This document shows positions 11,461 to 22,574 of a stretch of DNA of 64,000 nt, piece after piece. The stretch covers positions 25,045,044 through 25,109,043 of the forward strand of contig NC_084887.1 in NCBI RefSeq assembly GCF_958979055.1, written 5' to 3'. Under the pieces are notes generated by a model. It searched no databases. It worked only from the letters and a program-made list of their open reading frames with translations, and was not told where the DNA came from. The position numbers were made by a program, and so were the translations under genes. Source of the DNA: Alnus glutinosa (lineage: Eukaryota > Streptophyta > Magnoliopsida > Fagales > Betulaceae). The first letter of the stretch is position 1. The number at the start of each line of letters is the position of its first letter.

Positions 11461-11845
11461 ATTTTTTATTTATTGTAAAAAAAAATTAATTTATTGTATT
11501 AAACTGTACATATAATATTTTATTATTTAAAATTTTTAAGAGATACGATAATATATTTATCGTAATGTACGTGAAATATAATATTTGGCCATTAAACGGC
11601 TCTTCTACTTGCCGTAAAGAATTAATTGAAGTGATTTTTTTTTACGCGTTGACGTGGAAAACATGTATTGGCGCAGTGGGCGTGGAGGTACCGCAGAGGC
11701 GTTGTTCGAAGTTCACACCAAATTAGAAGACTATAGTAAACAGTCTTAAAAGTTAAACCAGGGGTCAAACCCAAGTTCCTTGTGAAGGTTTATTTCAAGA
11801 ACCAGATTGTCGAGCCGAGGCCCGATTTCAAAGGGATTCTCCGAG

Positions 11846-12000
11846 GTTAGTGTTTGTGAAATATAGTAGGATAAGAAACTTTAAGTGGAAGGAAGAAAAT
11901 GTTTTATAGAACTTTGATTCAGTACCATATTTTTTAAGTTGTCTATTTTTTTTGTTTGCTTGTTAGTTTGTTGATCTTTGTGAGGAGTGTGTGAGATCAG
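11846..12000 (+). other. Likely leader intron of the CNR6-type gene
   Basis: A donor-like GAG|GTTAGTG lies at 11843-11851 and a CAG acceptor ends at position 12000, immediately before the start ATG. A pyrimidine-rich stretch precedes the acceptor at 11935-11980. An intron ending directly at the start codon is inferred from the signals alone; transcript data would settle it. Confidence 0.4.
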
Positions 12001-15000
12001 ATGGCAGATGGGGCAGCGCCTTCGCGGTATGTGAAGCTGAATAAGGATCAGGCGCCTCTGGAGGATTTTAAGCCTGGAGAGCTTAATCAACCCATTGAGG
12101 TTCCTCAGGTTTTTACTCTCTCACGCTCTCTCTGACAAGATACTTAGTTTTATGGGATTATAATAAAACCCTTTGTTATTTATGCAATTGGTATTGGACC
12201 CATTTGCCTTTAATATCTATTTACTGATCTATTTCATGAATTAATATGAATTTGAAATTTGGTTGTTCGCATTTGCCTCTTACTTGGAGTATTTTGTTGT
12301 AGTTGGTCTGAATTATGATCATCCAGTGATGCTTTATGGTGTTGATTAGGCCTTAGGGTGTTTTTGGGTGACGAAGGAATATAAATATTGGGAGAAGTTG
12401 ATTGGTTAATATTCCTAGGTGCTGTAGATCTGCTTCAAGGGGACACCAAAGCCCCTTACATGTCACTTCATGGTGGGATTCATCCTCGTAGGACTTCGTA
12501 TACTTTTCCAGCCCTATGCCTTTGTAATGGTAGTATGACAAGGAGAGAGGAACTCAAACTGGTATAGTCGTAATAGACATAAATTTCATACTAGAACCTG
12601 ACACTTTTCTGTGCATTCTTGGTGATCAGTTAGAATCACCCATTTTTTCAATTCTGATGTAGCCTGGATGTGTGAGTTCATATGATGTGAGGAATCCCGA
12701 ATCTAGTACTCCATATAGTTCTCATTTACAGCTGAAAATAATTGAAGAATAAACTTGTAGGTAGATCCAAGAGCAAAACACTTCCTTTCTTTTCTTTTGC
12801 CTTATGGGTCATGCTTAAACCCTACAGTTCAGGAAATTTCTGGTTGACTGGCAGCTAAAACAGTTTGAAACAAGTAAGTTTTAGCAAAACCAGGGCTAAA
12901 TTGAGTCAGATCTTTGATTGTTCTATTGTCCATTCTGGTCGGACTGACTAAGTCTTGGTTTTTAAATATATGATTGAACTTTAAATTTGCTCTTTGTACT
13001 TTATACTCTTTCTATCTTCCTGCTTTGTGCGGTCAGATGAGCATTTATTGATTAATCTCCATGGAGAATTGCTCTTTACACCAACCCCCGTTTATGTTTC
13101 ATGACAATGAATATATGTGTAATAGCTATTTACCAACCGTATAAATTATTGGGCAGTTGGCTGTTCACAAGTGCAATGAATGTGGGCAGCCTCTACCTGA
13201 AAGCTTTCAGCCTCCTGCAGATGAACCTTGGACAACAGGGATTTTTGGCTGTGCTGAAGACAGAGAAAGTTGTAAGTGTTGATGTATAACTCAATATCCA
13301 AACTTTGTTCTTTGATGTGATATGATATAGATATTAAGCTTCAACATGGATTTTGTTTCTTGCTTGTCACTATGGAGTAGTTCTGGTGGATAAGTAGTCC
13401 TATTTCCAAATGTCTTCTTTTTCATGATTTGATGAAATTTTTTTGTTACAAATGTAAAGAGTTGTGGAGGCCAATTTCTTGGAAATATTAAGGGAGTGTT
13501 TGTTAATGTGTTTTGGGGAGTGTTTTTTGTTTTTGGTTTGAAAAGGTGTCCTGGTGTAACATAAAAGGTAAAAACTGTTTTTGTATTTTTAGGAGTGGTT
13601 TGTGTTTGGGTTATTTGTTAATGTTTTTGTTTTGAAAAGAGGAAACAAAAGACGGTAAACAAAAAATTTAACAAATGGAGCCTAAGTTTCTATAAGATCA
13701 GTTCTATTAATTTCATCCCTAGCTTTACCATTCACTTTGCCAAGAGTGATGAAAAATGAGATTATATATAAAGTAACCATCTGAATAATTCTGTCAACTA
13801 GTTTGCTTGTAGCAGTCTATCTGTGCTCAAATAATCTCCTTGATTTTTTTCTTTTCCCATAATTTTGTCTCTTGTATTACTTAAAAATATTAAGCCCTCA
13901 CCTTTTGCCTTTCATCCAGTAGAGATGTATATCTAGCATCCTATAGGCCTTGACCTTTCTTAATATCCATAAATGTGTGTGCGCGTACGTGCGGCAAGAA
14001 GTTCCGATTCCAATACTTTCTTTACTGCAGAAAGTAAGGATGTTTTTACTAATTCACGTTTCAATTATGTAAAAGTTCTCTTGTGTGTGTGTGTGCCAGA
14101 AGTTCTGGTTCCAATATTTTCTTTACTGCAGAAAGTAAGGATGTTTTTACTAATACATGTTTCAATTATGTAAAAGTTCTCTTGTTTCCTTCCTTTACAG
14201 GCTTGACGGGACTATTCTGTCCATGTGTTTTGTTTGGGCGCAACGTTGAAAGGTTGAGAGAAGATACCCCTTGGACCACGCCATGCATGTGTCATGCCAT
14301 TTGTGTTGAAGGTGGAGTTGTGCTGGCAGTGGCTACCACAGTCTTCGGTTGTATTGACCCATCGTTCCTCGTATGTGAGGGTTTGTTATTTGCTTGGTGG
14401 ATGTGTGGCATATACACTGGTCTTGTTCGGCAATCCTTACAGAAGAAATATCATTTGAAGGTAATTTCATGGTGTTTTTGTAGATGACTAGGTGGCCTAC
14501 AATTATTGTAGACAATGCAGTTGCATGAATGTCTTCCCTCAAACTTCACCTACACGTGCATCAGTTGCTCATTTAATTCAAGCTATTCGCTGGGTTGCAT
14601 CTTTTAAGGAGCACAGAGTCATGTATGAATGTTGGTAGTGAAGTTATGTGATTACCACATTGCCCACTGAGGCAAAGAATCTATCAATAAAGAACTTTTC
14701 TCTTGTGGCTAGAAGTGAACTCTTGGATAACAATAAATATTCTGAGTTCTGACCAGATTTAAACCAGGCCTAAACTTTTGAATATGATACGTGAGGTAAG
14801 AGTTCTGTGGCTTGTGGCCAATACTGTTTCTTAGATTGCTGCAAGCATGGTGCCTTTGATCATTGTGATGCATTCTGTTTGAAATTCCAATGAAGGTTAT
14901 TTAATCGCTGAGAATTTTCACTTTTGTAATTCGTTTTCCAACATGTTTTTTTTGAGTGCTAGACTTGAAGCAATAGAGACAAAACACTATTGTTTCGTGC

Positions 15001-16895
15001 AAATTATTGTAATATGATGGGTTAAATATTATTTAGCCCCCTAAACTAACAACCATTTTTTATGAAGCACTATGAACTGATAAGTGTCATGTTTTGGCCA
15101 TTCAAACTACCAATTTGTTGCAACTTAGCTCCATCTGTTAGTCTTGACTGTTATGTTGGATCGAAAATTAAATTTGACCAAAATGTTATGAAAATAGTGT
15201 CCTCACTGTCCTTGAATAGTGTCCCCACTGTCCTTTGTGTTTCTTAACATTTATATAATTTCTTGGGGTAATTACCTTTTTCCCCCATGGACTACCAAAA
15301 AATGCGCGATGCCCCATGAACTACCAACTTGACCAAAATAGAGCATTCAACTACCAAAGACAACCCTTTTCCCCCCTTCCGTCAGTCAAAGGGGTTAAAA
15401 CAAACGGTCAACAGGTCACGTGACCGTCACACGCAGTTTTACCCTCATTTTCTTCATCTTTTCCCCTCATAAACTACCACCATCTTCCTCTTTTCTCCCC
15501 ATAAACTACCACAATCTTCCTCTTTTCCCCCCATGAACTACCACCATCTTCCAACATGCTCCCATGTAAAACGGGACATTACCCGTTGACTGTTTCTTTT
15601 AACCCCTCAAACTGACGGAAGGGGGAAAAATGGTTGTCTTTGGTAGTTGAATGCTCTATTTTGGTCGAGTTGGTAGTTCATGGGGGCATCGCGCATTTTT
15701 TGATAGTTCATGGGGGGGAAAAGGTAATTACCCCTAATTTCTTTGACATTTTTAATTTATTTCTTTTCTTAAATTCTGTACTGTTTGTGTACTTGAGCTT
15801 ATCCTCTTTCTAATGTATATATATGTTTTATGACTTATCAAACAAAAAAATTCTCAAATTGTTTCCCTATGACCAACATGTCCCATTTAAATGGAAGTTT
15901 GCACATTGACTGATGATGACAATCAAAATAATCCCCATACAGTTAGTGTCTGTGTCATGACACTTCTAGTACTTCGCTCTGTGTGCTTGATTTTTTTTAG
16001 TGGTCCATTTGGTGAATTTATTGTGGGTAGGGCTGTTATTTTGGCTTTTGTTATTGTCTGTTTTACTGTCCTCCCAAGAGTGCAATGGAAAATCTTCATA
16101 TTTGTATGACAGTGGATAATCTGGACATGTTGGCATGAAGTTCACACTGGTTAGGTCATGGACAGTAATAACTATGTGAATTTTTGTGCAAATTATGCTC
16201 ATTGGTTAGATTACTCTGCCCATGTTGGCAATGATCTTTGGACCAAATGGAAAATAAGGGGTGGAAGGTAGGGTTAGAAGTTCAATTTCTTACAGGCGCA
16301 TGAGTTGTTTCTGCCTATCCAAAAAAAAAACCTCGAACATGGGCATATGCATTTTGGTCAGCTCCAAGAAATAGCTAATATTATGGAGTTTAATGTGCAA
16401 TCACGTCTTATAAATCATTTTTGTGTCTTTAATATGAATGTAATGACAAAGTAGATGGTTTGGTTAAGAAGTCAGTGTCGGCTAAGGAAGTTACCTGGAC
16501 TAGAGACAGAACCGGGGGCCGGCCCTAGGGGCATGGCTTTTGATATGATAATCCACCTACAGTTGGCCATTTCTGAATTTAAACTTTGGTTTGTTGATAG
16601 TTATGTTGTCTTGAGGCATAGTTATGTTGTCTTGTCGGGCTTATAATTTGCTAACTCGTGTTTTTGCTGACTGCAGAACTCGCCGTGTGACCCGTGCTTG
16701 GTGCACTGCTGCATGCACTGTTGTGCCTTGTGTCAGGAGCACAGGGAGATGAAGGGCCGCCTTTCTGACAGTGTTGTCATGCCAATGACCATTGTCAATC
16801 CCCCCCCTGTTCAAGAGATGAATCATGCTGACAAGGACTCTGCACCATCCTCTGCCAACAACGAGCACACCAATTTGGAAATGCAGGCTTTGTAG
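12001..16895 (+). CDS. CNR6: PLAC8-family protein, cell number regulator 6 (CNR6) type
   Basis: CNR/FW2.2-like proteins are small membrane-associated Cys-rich proteins linked to organ size and metal transport. Four exons (12001-12108, 13157-13271, 14201-14460, 16677-16895) have GT/AG borders and join into 233 residues. The protein begins [20 protein letters not shown]. It then has a zinc-finger-like [11 protein letters not shown], the [20 protein letters not shown] block that includes the PLAC8 CPC motif, and [10 protein letters not shown]. Hydrophobic segments follow, near [17 protein letters not shown] and [14 protein letters not shown]. The second Cys cluster is [20 protein letters not shown], followed by the usual EHREMKGRL. 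The tail is polar and ends MQAL. Intron 2 holds a Tourist-like MITE and a tandem duplication that abuts exon 3. Intron 3 holds a MULE-type MITE. A polyadenylation-like AATAAA lies near 16920. CNR6 is the closest class I recognise. Confidence 0.92.
13492..13682. mobile_element. Tourist-like (PIF/Harbinger) MITE in intron 2 of the CNR6-type gene
   Basis: The 191-bp unit begins GGGAGTGTTTGTTAA and ends TTAACAAATGGAGCC, imperfect inverted ends that fit the Tourist pattern GGG..TGTTTG. It is flanked by TAA on both sides (13489-13491 and 13683-13685), the 3-bp duplication expected for this superfamily. The unit contains no coding sequence. Confidence 0.6.
13975..14185 (+). repeat. Tandem duplication of about 105 bp next to the exon 3 acceptor
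   Basis: Two direct copies, about 13975-14082 and 14083-14185, share the order GT/GC-rich start, AGAAGTTC, TTTCTTTACTGCAG, AAAGTAAGGATG and TTTCAATTATGTAAAAG. Each contains a good pyrimidine tract plus CAG, that is, a decoy 3' splice site. The second copy ends 15 bp before the true acceptor of exon 3 at 14200. Confidence 0.8.
15265..15734. mobile_element. 470-bp MULE-type MITE with ~160-bp TIRs, in intron 3 of the CNR6-type gene
   Basis: The ends GGGGTAATTACC and GGTAATTACCCC head inverted repeats of about 160 bp that remain very similar. Shared segments include AATGCGCGATGCCC and TAGAGCATTCAACTACCAAA. The flanks TAATTTCTT (15256-15264 and 15735-15743) are a perfect 9-bp target duplication. 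The centre (about 15440-15570) has three degenerate tandem units of about 30 bp built on 'CATAAACTACCAC'. This is the best preserved member of the group and therefore likely one of the youngest. Confidence 0.85.
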
Positions 16896-17523
16896 GAGCC
16901 CCCGGCATTGATACTGAGTAAATAAATATGTTATATCTTAATCCGGATTTTTTTTTTTGGGGTGCCTCATGTTTTTAGCAGATTGGGATTACATGTATAC
17001 GGATTCTAAAGCCATTTTTGAAACCATCTGACAAAATCTCTGAAATTTATGTCATGTTACTCGTTATAGTTTCTTCAATGAATTGGCCACCCCGTTTATG
17101 CGTCAGAGCCTGTAATCCTGCTTGAAACCGCCCTGCCATGAGTTGCACTGCACAAGCTTAAAAGATGTCAATCTCGAAATCGCCAGGCTTGTACATTTGT
17201 TTCCTATCCCATTTTCTAATGAATGCAAGGGGAACTTGTGGAAAATTGGATGGTTTCTGATATATTCCAAACTGCCTTTTTCCTTTTGGCTGTAGTATTT
17301 GGTTTGGAATTTGAGAGTGAGAGATAAGAGAGATTGTGAAAAGTCTTGAAGCTTTCTGTGATTTGGCCACTGAAGTTGTTCTGGGCAAGATGAATTTGAC
17401 ACTACAAAGAATTGTTCCTCAAATTAAGCAAAAGATTGAGTAGGCCGTGAAATGCTCAAGGATAGTGGAATATGATTCTAAATCTAATTTTCACCGTCGT
17501 TTTTTTTCTTCTTCTTCTTCTTC

Positions 17524-17560
<37 letters not shown>

Positions 17561-17674
17561 TTTATAAGTATCTTGACCATCGTTTTAAATATAGAGATAT
17601 CCTGTTATTTAAATTTACGTGAGGTAAGCCGAATCCATTTGGTTTTCATACGAGTTGGTACTGGGTCTATCAAT

Positions 17675-17716
<42 letters not shown>

Positions 17717-17732
17717 CTATTTGTTCTTTAGG
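16896..17732. other. 3' flank of the CNR6-type gene and homopolymer-rich spacer
   Basis: The 3' untranslated region probably ends near 16950-17000. The remainder has no recognised gene. It holds a CTT repeat running into a T run at 17505-17549, an A run to about 17560, and a second T run at 17682-17716. Confidence 0.4.
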
Positions 17733-18810
17733 GTGCGTTTGGATTGCGGTTTCGTAGATAATAAGTGCGATTTTAAACTAATGCTCCGTTTGTTTTGGTG
17801 TAAAATGATTTCTGAAAAATAATTTCGGTATTTTCCGGTGTTGGTAGGGGTGAAAATAATAGTCAACTGGAAAATGATTTCTGTTTGACCGAAAACCCTT
17901 AGTAAATTTCGAAAAATGATTTGCGCTTTTTAAAAGCGTAAATCATTTTCCGAATACGCCAGACACATTCGACTCGTATTAAACGACACAGTCGACCTTC
18001 ACTTCAAGCAGTCGAACATCACCTAAATTTTGCCGATACCAAAATCCGACAGCGTCCGATCTATGCCACTGGAATCCGGTCAGTCCGGTTTCCGGCAGGA
18101 CAGATCCGGCTAGAACGGCCGGATCCCTACCGACTGGCCGGGATCTAGCCAGAACGGCCGGATGCCGGCGGTTCTGGCAGGTTCCGGCCAGTATACCGGA
18201 GTCCGGTCGTTCTGTGCCGGAATCCGGCCAACACATATTTCGACGAAATTGTTCGGATTCCGGCCTTTATATTGGATGGCGGAATCCAGTAAAAGTGGCC
18301 GGAATCCTGTCGATCAGTGACGGAATCTCGTCTTCGGTAATTTTTATATTATTTTACATTAATATTTACATGTTTGGAATAAAAATTGATTTTTATATGT
18401 TAATATGATTGAATAAAAACATTGAAATGTTTTTGTGATTTTCCGTACGCGCCAAACACTGGAAAATGTTTTCAGCGAAAAATATTTTCTAGGAAAATGA
18501 CTTCCCTGAAATCATTTTACGACGGAAACCATTTTACGTCAAAACAAACGGAGCATAAATGACAAAATATAAATCATTTGGAAACTGTGTTTTTAAAAAT
18601 TGCGATTTAAAAAATTAGAAAATCTTTTTTTTTTTCAAATCACAGGTAAGATTGTGCTTTTTTAAAAACACAGAATTTTAAAGGTTAATTTATAATTTTA
18701 AAGATTAAAGTGCGATTTTGACAAATACTTAACTATATTTTTAAAAATTATTTTTTCAAATTATACAATTTAAATTTTCATTTTTTAAATCGCAAACTTA
18801 AATTTAGATC
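17733..18810. repeat. Long 'GCGATTTTAAACTA' repeat split by a Harbinger MITE
   Basis: The outer sequence (17733-17781 and 18556-18810) is an AT-rich repeat that begins GGTGCGTTTGGATTGCG and carries several GCGATTTTAAA words. A second copy at about 49480-49766 has the same order of motifs without the 774-bp interruption. Its own ends are only roughly inverted and no target duplication was identified. Confidence 0.55.
17782..18555. mobile_element. 774-bp PIF/Harbinger-type MITE
   Basis: The ends are TGCTCCGTTTGTTTTG and CAAAACAAACGGAGCA, followed by a second inverted layer containing GTAAAATGATTTC. TAA flanks both sides (17779-17781 and 18556-18558). The interior is GC-rich with many short CCGGAATCCGG-type words (18000-18330). 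The element at 54326 has the same ends and the same kind of interior, so the two form a family. No transposase is present. Confidence 0.75.
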
Positions 18811-18857
18811 TCCTTTCAACCAGCACCTTTTGCAGAAACTTTTTGAGGCCTTTTCCC

Positions 18858-18865
18858 TATAAAAA
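18858..18865 (+). promoter_or_regulatory. TATA box of the dynein-light-chain-like gene
   Basis: TATAAAAA lies 120 bp upstream of the start codon, inside CCCTATAAAAAGGCC. It is the only strong TATA match in the 300 bp upstream and is well placed for transcription starting near 18890. The leader would then contain the CT and CA repeats at 18936-18982. Confidence 0.6.
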
Positions 18866-18935
18866 GGCCTTTTCCCAATAAATAGGTCAAATCACGCGCG
18901 CGTCACTCATCCAGTCAAAGTTCAAACATTTCTCT

Positions 18936-18982
18936 CCCTCTCTCTCTCTCTCTCTCACAGTCTCTCACACACACACACACAC
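18936..18982 (+). repeat. CT then CA microsatellite in the 5' leader
   Basis: A CT repeat at 18936-18955 and a CA repeat at about 18967-18982 abut the start codon at 18985. CT-rich leaders are common in plants. The length of this tract is likely to vary between individuals. Confidence 0.85.
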
Positions 18983-18984
18983 AA

Positions 18985-20561
18985 ATGGAGAGGCCAGAGG
19001 CAGAGTACGAAAGAACAAGACGAGGGACGCTGGCAAAGAATAAGGGAAAGAAAGTGCTACACCCACCCCGGCACAAGTTGGCTTTGCAACCGCTAGCATT
19101 GGCTCCGTCCAACGAGGTGAAGCTGGCAGCCATAGCCGTTGATTTGAACGTCCGGCTGAGATCGGCCGAGATGCCTCCTTCGATGCAAGAGCGTGCCTTC
19201 CGGTACGCCAAAGCACTCCTCGACGCTAATCCGGGGAAGAAACCCAGTCCAACGCGCCTTGCCATGTGCCTCAAGAAGGTTTGTCAAAATATATTTGAAT
19301 CTTGTGGTTTACTGTTAAGTTTTTTAATTTTTTGAATAGTTGAGTTTGTTTGCAGCTGGTTTTAGTTAGTTTTTGTTCATTTATTTCACCTTTTTTTAGG
19401 ACGTTTATAGGATTTGTCCTCTTTTACAACTTGTTAACGCGAGACAATAAGTTATAAAAGAATTATTGGTGTAGTTTTATTATTTTCGTATTATTATCCA
19501 CCTAGCTTGCCGACTTTTCACATAATTGTCTATTTTATTGCATACTAAACATTTGGGATTGCTGAAACAGAATTTGAGACGAGGGGACAAAACTAAAAAA
19601 ATGAAGATATTAAAAGGGTACAAAATTAATTTTGGGGGTCGAATTCATTAAAAAATAATAAATAACATAAATAACATAAAATTTAGGAAAAATTAAAAAA
19701 AAAATTTGGTGGGACTTCTGTCTCCCAAGGGATAGTCAAAATGTTTTGGCTAACTCTTTAGCAAAAAAATGGGAAATGTTAAATATACAACTTCAACACA
19801 ACCCACTCATAATGGGGTGGGGCTCACACACGTGGGCTCCACCTCATTGTGAGTGGGGTTGTGTCAAAGTTGTTATGAGGTTGTACTCCAATCATGTTCC
19901 CAAAAAAAGCTCTACATCTAGCTAGGCATTTCGATGAAGGGTTTTACTAGCTACTACGGTGCTCAACAAATTTGCTAAGTATTATAACTCAACAATGTAT
20001 AAGTTAAATTAATAATAATAAACGATTTGATTCGCTTTCATTTTTTAAAATAGTAAAAATAGATAAAGAATTAATATTTTAAAAGAAATAGTGAAAGTGG
20101 ATAGTAAAATTACTAAAATGCTGAGTTGGATGTAGGTGTCGTGAAAAAGTGAGTTGCTAAAATAATAAAATGTGTTCTTTAGCTACATATTTGCTGAGCC
20201 GTATGTAGGTATTTTTTTGCTAAATATTCGCTGAGTCGAATGCAAATGCTCTAATATTTCTAATTCACACTCGCTAGTATATACTTCAATAATAAGTCAT
20301 ATGAAAATGATGGATTTTACACCTTATGGAAGTTGCATGTATGATGTCTCATTTTCTTTCTTTATTTATGTTGATTATTTAATTAATTCATTCTTATAGG
20401 AATTTGATGGAGTGTATGGTCTGGCATGGCACTGCATTGTTGGGAAGAGTTTTGGATCTTTCGTGACTCACTCGACGGGTGGATTTGTCTATTTCTCCGT
20501 TGGCAACCTTTCCTTTCTTCTCTTCAAGACCGTGGTCCGACCAAGTCTCCTTCGCTGCTGA
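18985..20561 (+). CDS. Dynein light chain (LC8)-like protein
   Basis: LC8-type proteins are small dimeric hubs. Land plants keep them although most lack dynein heavy chains. Two exons (18985-19278 and 20400-20561) join at a phase-0 GT/AG intron to give 151 residues. The first about 45 residues are basic and polar. The LC8 domain follows, with [20 protein letters not shown], then [13 protein letters not shown] and [17 protein letters not shown]. After the junction come [40 protein letters not shown] and the stop. The AWHCIVG and GSFVTH strands are diagnostic of the family. Usual LC8 is about 90 residues; the N-terminal extension matches the longer plant subgroup. The start follows a CT/CA repeat and has G at +4. 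Intron 1 contains a hairpin MITE at 19771. Nothing looks broken. Confidence 0.9.
19771..19901. mobile_element. Hairpin MITE in intron 1 of the dynein-light-chain-like gene
   Basis: The 131-bp segment is an almost complete inverted repeat. It starts GGGAAATG and ends CATGTTCCC. The inner arms carry CAACACAACCC and GGGTTGTGTC, with a short loop near CACACACGTG at about 19833. Transcribed within the intron on the plus strand, it would form a long stem. No clear target duplication was found. Confidence 0.6.
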
Positions 20562-20664
20562 AACTTGGTAGTAATGCATAAGATGTTCTTGTTTAGTGGC
20601 TAATTTAGCCAATGCTTGAATCCTGCATCGACATGTTAAATTTACGTGCAGAATGGACATAAGA

Positions 20665-20860
20665 CCTGTTTTTTTTTTTTTTTTTTTCACCGGAATCCTT
20701 TCAAGGTAAGGCCATTTCATGTACTCATTCCTGTTAGGTAAACTTGAGACTCATGCCTCGCACCCTTCTCAGCATGGACCGGTTGAGCCGCCGGCTTCGC
20801 CCGGGGGCTGGTCCCAAGAGGCAGTTTGCACTCGATAGGTTTCGAACCTGAGACCATGAG
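20665..20860 (-). mobile_element. 5'-truncated SINE-like retroposon with poly(A)
   Basis: Read on the minus strand, the segment contains a pol III B-box-like GGTTCGAAACC (20840-20850), a GC-rich body with GAAGCCGGCGGCTCAACCGG, and ends in an A run (T run at 20670-20688 on the plus strand). No A box is visible upstream of the B box, so the 5' part is missing or diverged. It lies directly after the dynein-light-chain-like gene. Confidence 0.5.
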
Positions 20861-20989
20861 AAGCATTTAAAGTTTAAATGATTAAATTCTTCATTTCGTA
20901 TATGTTTTTTTAAGTTTTTTGGACAATTAGTAATTTAATATGGTATTAAAACAAATGTTTTGAATTTTAACATTGTCTCCAACATTTAC

Positions 20990-21550
20990 CTTTCATTTGA
21001 ATTAAATATTCTACCTACGGTCCTTTTGTTATGCAATATATTCCAGAAATTTGACCAACCCCAGTTTCAAATAAAACTCTGTTGCATATGAAAGCTATAT
21101 GAATATGGCAAAACAAACATACGTGGAGAGAGAGAGAGAGAGATAGAGAGAGAGAATTAGGCAGAATTAGCAAAAACTGAGTAACAAGTAAATCAAGTCT
21201 AAAGGTGACACTCAAGAGATCGAGAATTCATAATAACTATTTTTGACTTACTGGACACTAGATCTACGTAAATGTGGAATTACAATGAAATAAAAGATTC
21301 AAAGAAAACAAGCTACATCTACAATCGGGAAAGAATTCAATAGCTCTGTCCACATGAATAGTTCCTTCTGCTACAGGTGTTGGTTCAACCGGAATGCTCT
21401 CCTGATTTCCCAATTAAACTCCTTCCATCAGGTACAATTTTGGTCCTTTGCACTTGTGATCACAATAATAACAGTCATCTGAGTTGGGTGAAATTCTTTG
21501 AACAGGTAAGGAGGACTACCTGGAAACAGCAGGGTTGGTTGTGTTTGCCT
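20990..21550. other. Repeat-rich spacer sharing pieces with the GONST3 flanks
   Basis: A block at about 21130-21225 ('GAGTAACAAGTAAATCAAGTC' region) resembles 28385-28460. A block at about 21290-21335 resembles 24210-24255 and 31510-31555. There is a GA repeat at 21126-21154. No gene is recognised. These shared pieces suggest old local duplication. Confidence 0.35.
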
Positions 21551-22090
21551 CTATCCTGATAGTTTTGCTTCTGCTAAACATTTTTCTTCTTGCATACGGG
21601 CCAGTACAAAAGCAGAAGACAAGGTGGTGGGTTTGAACATCTTTACAGTAAGTCTGATGTCCTCTCTGAGCCCATTTATAAAACAGCCGATCATAAATGG
21701 CTCTGGTAAATCCTTTGTCCTATTGGCAATGAATTCGAAGTGGGATTGGAAATCCTCAACTGTGGCAGTTTGTGTGAGCTTGATGAGGGCTTCCACTGGA
21801 TCATAAAAGGGAGAGGGACCGAACCTAATTTCCAAGGCTTTGGTAAAGGCCTCCCAACTGGTTAATGCTCCCGAGTTATCCATCCACATATACCAAGCTA
21901 AAGCTCTTCCTTCCATGTAAATGGAGGAGATGAGGAGTTGATCTTGGGGAGGAGTTTGGTAGTATAGGAAGAACTGTTGCGCTTTGTAAATCCACCCTCG
22001 GGGATCCTTCCCATTGAATTTCGGAAATTCCAAGTGGGGTGTGCATATGTGGATGCACCCATTGCCTTAAAAAAGCGGATTATCATGTAA
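21551..22090 (-). pseudogene. Ty3/gypsy retrotransposon gag, C-terminal piece
   Basis: The frame contains LEFPKFNGKDPRGWIYKAQQ, then FFLYYQTPPQDQLLISSIYM and WEAFTKALEIRFGPSPF, and later YDPVEALIKLTQTATVEDFQ and GCFINGLREDIRLTV. This is the classic order of a plant retrotransposon gag domain. The frame opens only just before the domain and closes after ARMQEEKCLAEAKLSG, with no zinc knuckle, protease or polymerase. It is a relic of an element whose other gag piece lies at 22347. A third, smaller relic of the same region is at 27385. Confidence 0.85.
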
Positions 22091-22346
22091 GTTCATGTAA
22101 AATAAATCAACATAACATGATTTTCACAATAAACTGATAAAAGAAAAGTACCGGAATTCATAGCAATAAAACCTTCTGAAAGTGTAAACGCCAAATTGAC
22201 GGATATTGTGTATGTTTATATGGTAGTGAGATGACCAGTTTCCTTATTCAACTATAACTCCACTTTCACTTCTCTTCTCTTATTTGACCAACAATTTAAT
22301 AGATTTAAGATTAAGATAACCTTATAACAATTTAATAGAATTAGGA

Positions 22347-22548
22347 TTAAATCTTACAGTTCACTGATCCATCAGGTGAGTTCTCCCTTGGCCTGCACTG
22401 CGATCGAGTTAAGGAATCGTAGCTGGAAGCCAAGCTATTCATCTGTTGAGTAAGTTCTTCGAGAGCCTTCTGTTGACTTTCTTGACTTTCTTTAAGGTGA
22501 GCTATTGATTTGACGACCTGCGAGAGAAGAGTTCCTTGGTCCATAATG
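22347..22548 (-). pseudogene. Ty3/gypsy gag, N-terminal piece
   Basis: Starting at the ATG at about 22543 the frame reads MDQGTLLSQVVKSIAHLKES, then a Gln/Glu-rich coiled-coil-like stretch. It stops after SPDGSVNCKI. It lies just inside the primer-binding site at 22560-22572. A gap of about 260 bp of non-coding sequence separates it from the next gag piece, so the reading frame is broken or was interrupted by a later insertion. Confidence 0.6.
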
Positions 22549-22559
22549 GAACTGTAGGG

Positions 22560-22572
22560 TTCTGATACCAAA
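22560..22572 (-). other. Primer-binding site of the gypsy relic (initiator tRNA-Met type)
   Basis: On the minus strand TGGTATCAGAACC follows the end of an LTR (...CTCCTAACA) by three bases. TGGTATCAGAGC is the usual plant PBS complementary to initiator tRNA-Met; this copy differs by one base at its inner end. Confidence 0.7.
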
Positions 22573-22574
22573 AT

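Noticed and set aside
14083-14487. 134-residue frame starting upstream of CNR6-type exon 3
   Set aside because: Its first part is translated intron (the tandem duplication); only the part from 14201 is real exon.
21551-22090. gag domain as a domesticated host gene
   Set aside because: The adjacent PBS, LTR end, a second broken gag piece and another relic at 27385 point to an ordinary gypsy relic.
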